Shown in pieces: positions 63,991 through 64,000 of a stretch of DNA of 64,000 bases. Each line of letters begins with the position of its first letter. Position 1 is the first letter of the stretch. The notes under the pieces were generated by a model. That model searched no databases. It was not told the DNA's origin and was given only the letters and a program-made list of their open reading frames with translations. The DNA comes from Diabrotica undecimpunctata (Eukaryota > Arthropoda > Insecta > Coleoptera > Chrysomelidae): positions 65,782,141 to 65,846,140 of the forward strand of contig NC_092809.1 in the NCBI RefSeq assembly GCF_040954645.1, given 5' to 3'. A program made the translations under genes and the position numbers.

Positions 63991-64000
63991 AATTTGACTT

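Overview
The window is AT-rich insect nuclear DNA, probably from a beetle or a similarly large, repeat-rich genome. I base this on spliced genes with canonical GT/AG introns, an arthropod-type TATA/initiator promoter, and dense piggyBac, hAT, Tc1/mariner-type, Helitron, Gypsy, BEL/Pao and non-LTR elements. The species assignment is inference.

Only one host gene can be supported. It lies on the + strand from 10435 to 49452 and is split into six short exons: 10435-10503, 12397-12532, 36752-36949, 40909-41130, 43232-43462 and 49283-49452. Every junction is canonical and the reading frame closes exactly, giving 341 residues. The product is a secreted fibrinogen-related (FReD; ficolin/techylectin-like) protein: a signal peptide, a short acidic linker and a C-terminal fibrinogen-like domain. 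Only 1026 of about 39,000 bases are coding; the introns are packed with transposons.

Layout. 1-7290: a minus-strand non-LTR retrotransposon (gag, endonuclease, reverse transcriptase, RNase H), split in its RNase H domain by a 2.4-kb piggyBac element. 7300-10390: no gene seen. Intron 1: a decayed Gypsy pol fragment and the 3' end of a Helitron. Intron 2 (24 kb): a non-LTR element carrying two RTE-like insertions, a 360-bp tandem duplication, a 9.8-kb Gypsy element with paired LTRs inserted in another non-LTR element, a DD82E Tc1/mariner-type transposase and a second piggyBac. Intron 3: a CR1/Jockey-like element carrying a further insertion. Intron 4: AT-rich DNA with a GC-rich island. Intron 5: decayed reverse transcriptase and endonuclease fragments, another RTE copy, and repeats resembling primer-binding sites. 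49640-52200: a reverse-transcriptase remnant and a DD81E transposase. 52380-62830: an RTE-like element whose endonuclease holds a 7.5-kb hAT element, which itself holds a BEL/Pao element (three levels of nesting). 63200-64000: the C-terminal part of a pogo-like transposase.

Many insertions can be ordered from exact target-site duplications (TTAA twice, AACT, ATTATTAT, TTGTAGAATTTA, AACAAGAATCTT, TAGCAGTCTTT, ATAATTAAATACTC), so the window reads as a stratigraphy of transposition around one intact immune-type lectin gene. All coordinates and translations were read by eye, and family assignments come from motif recognition without a database search.
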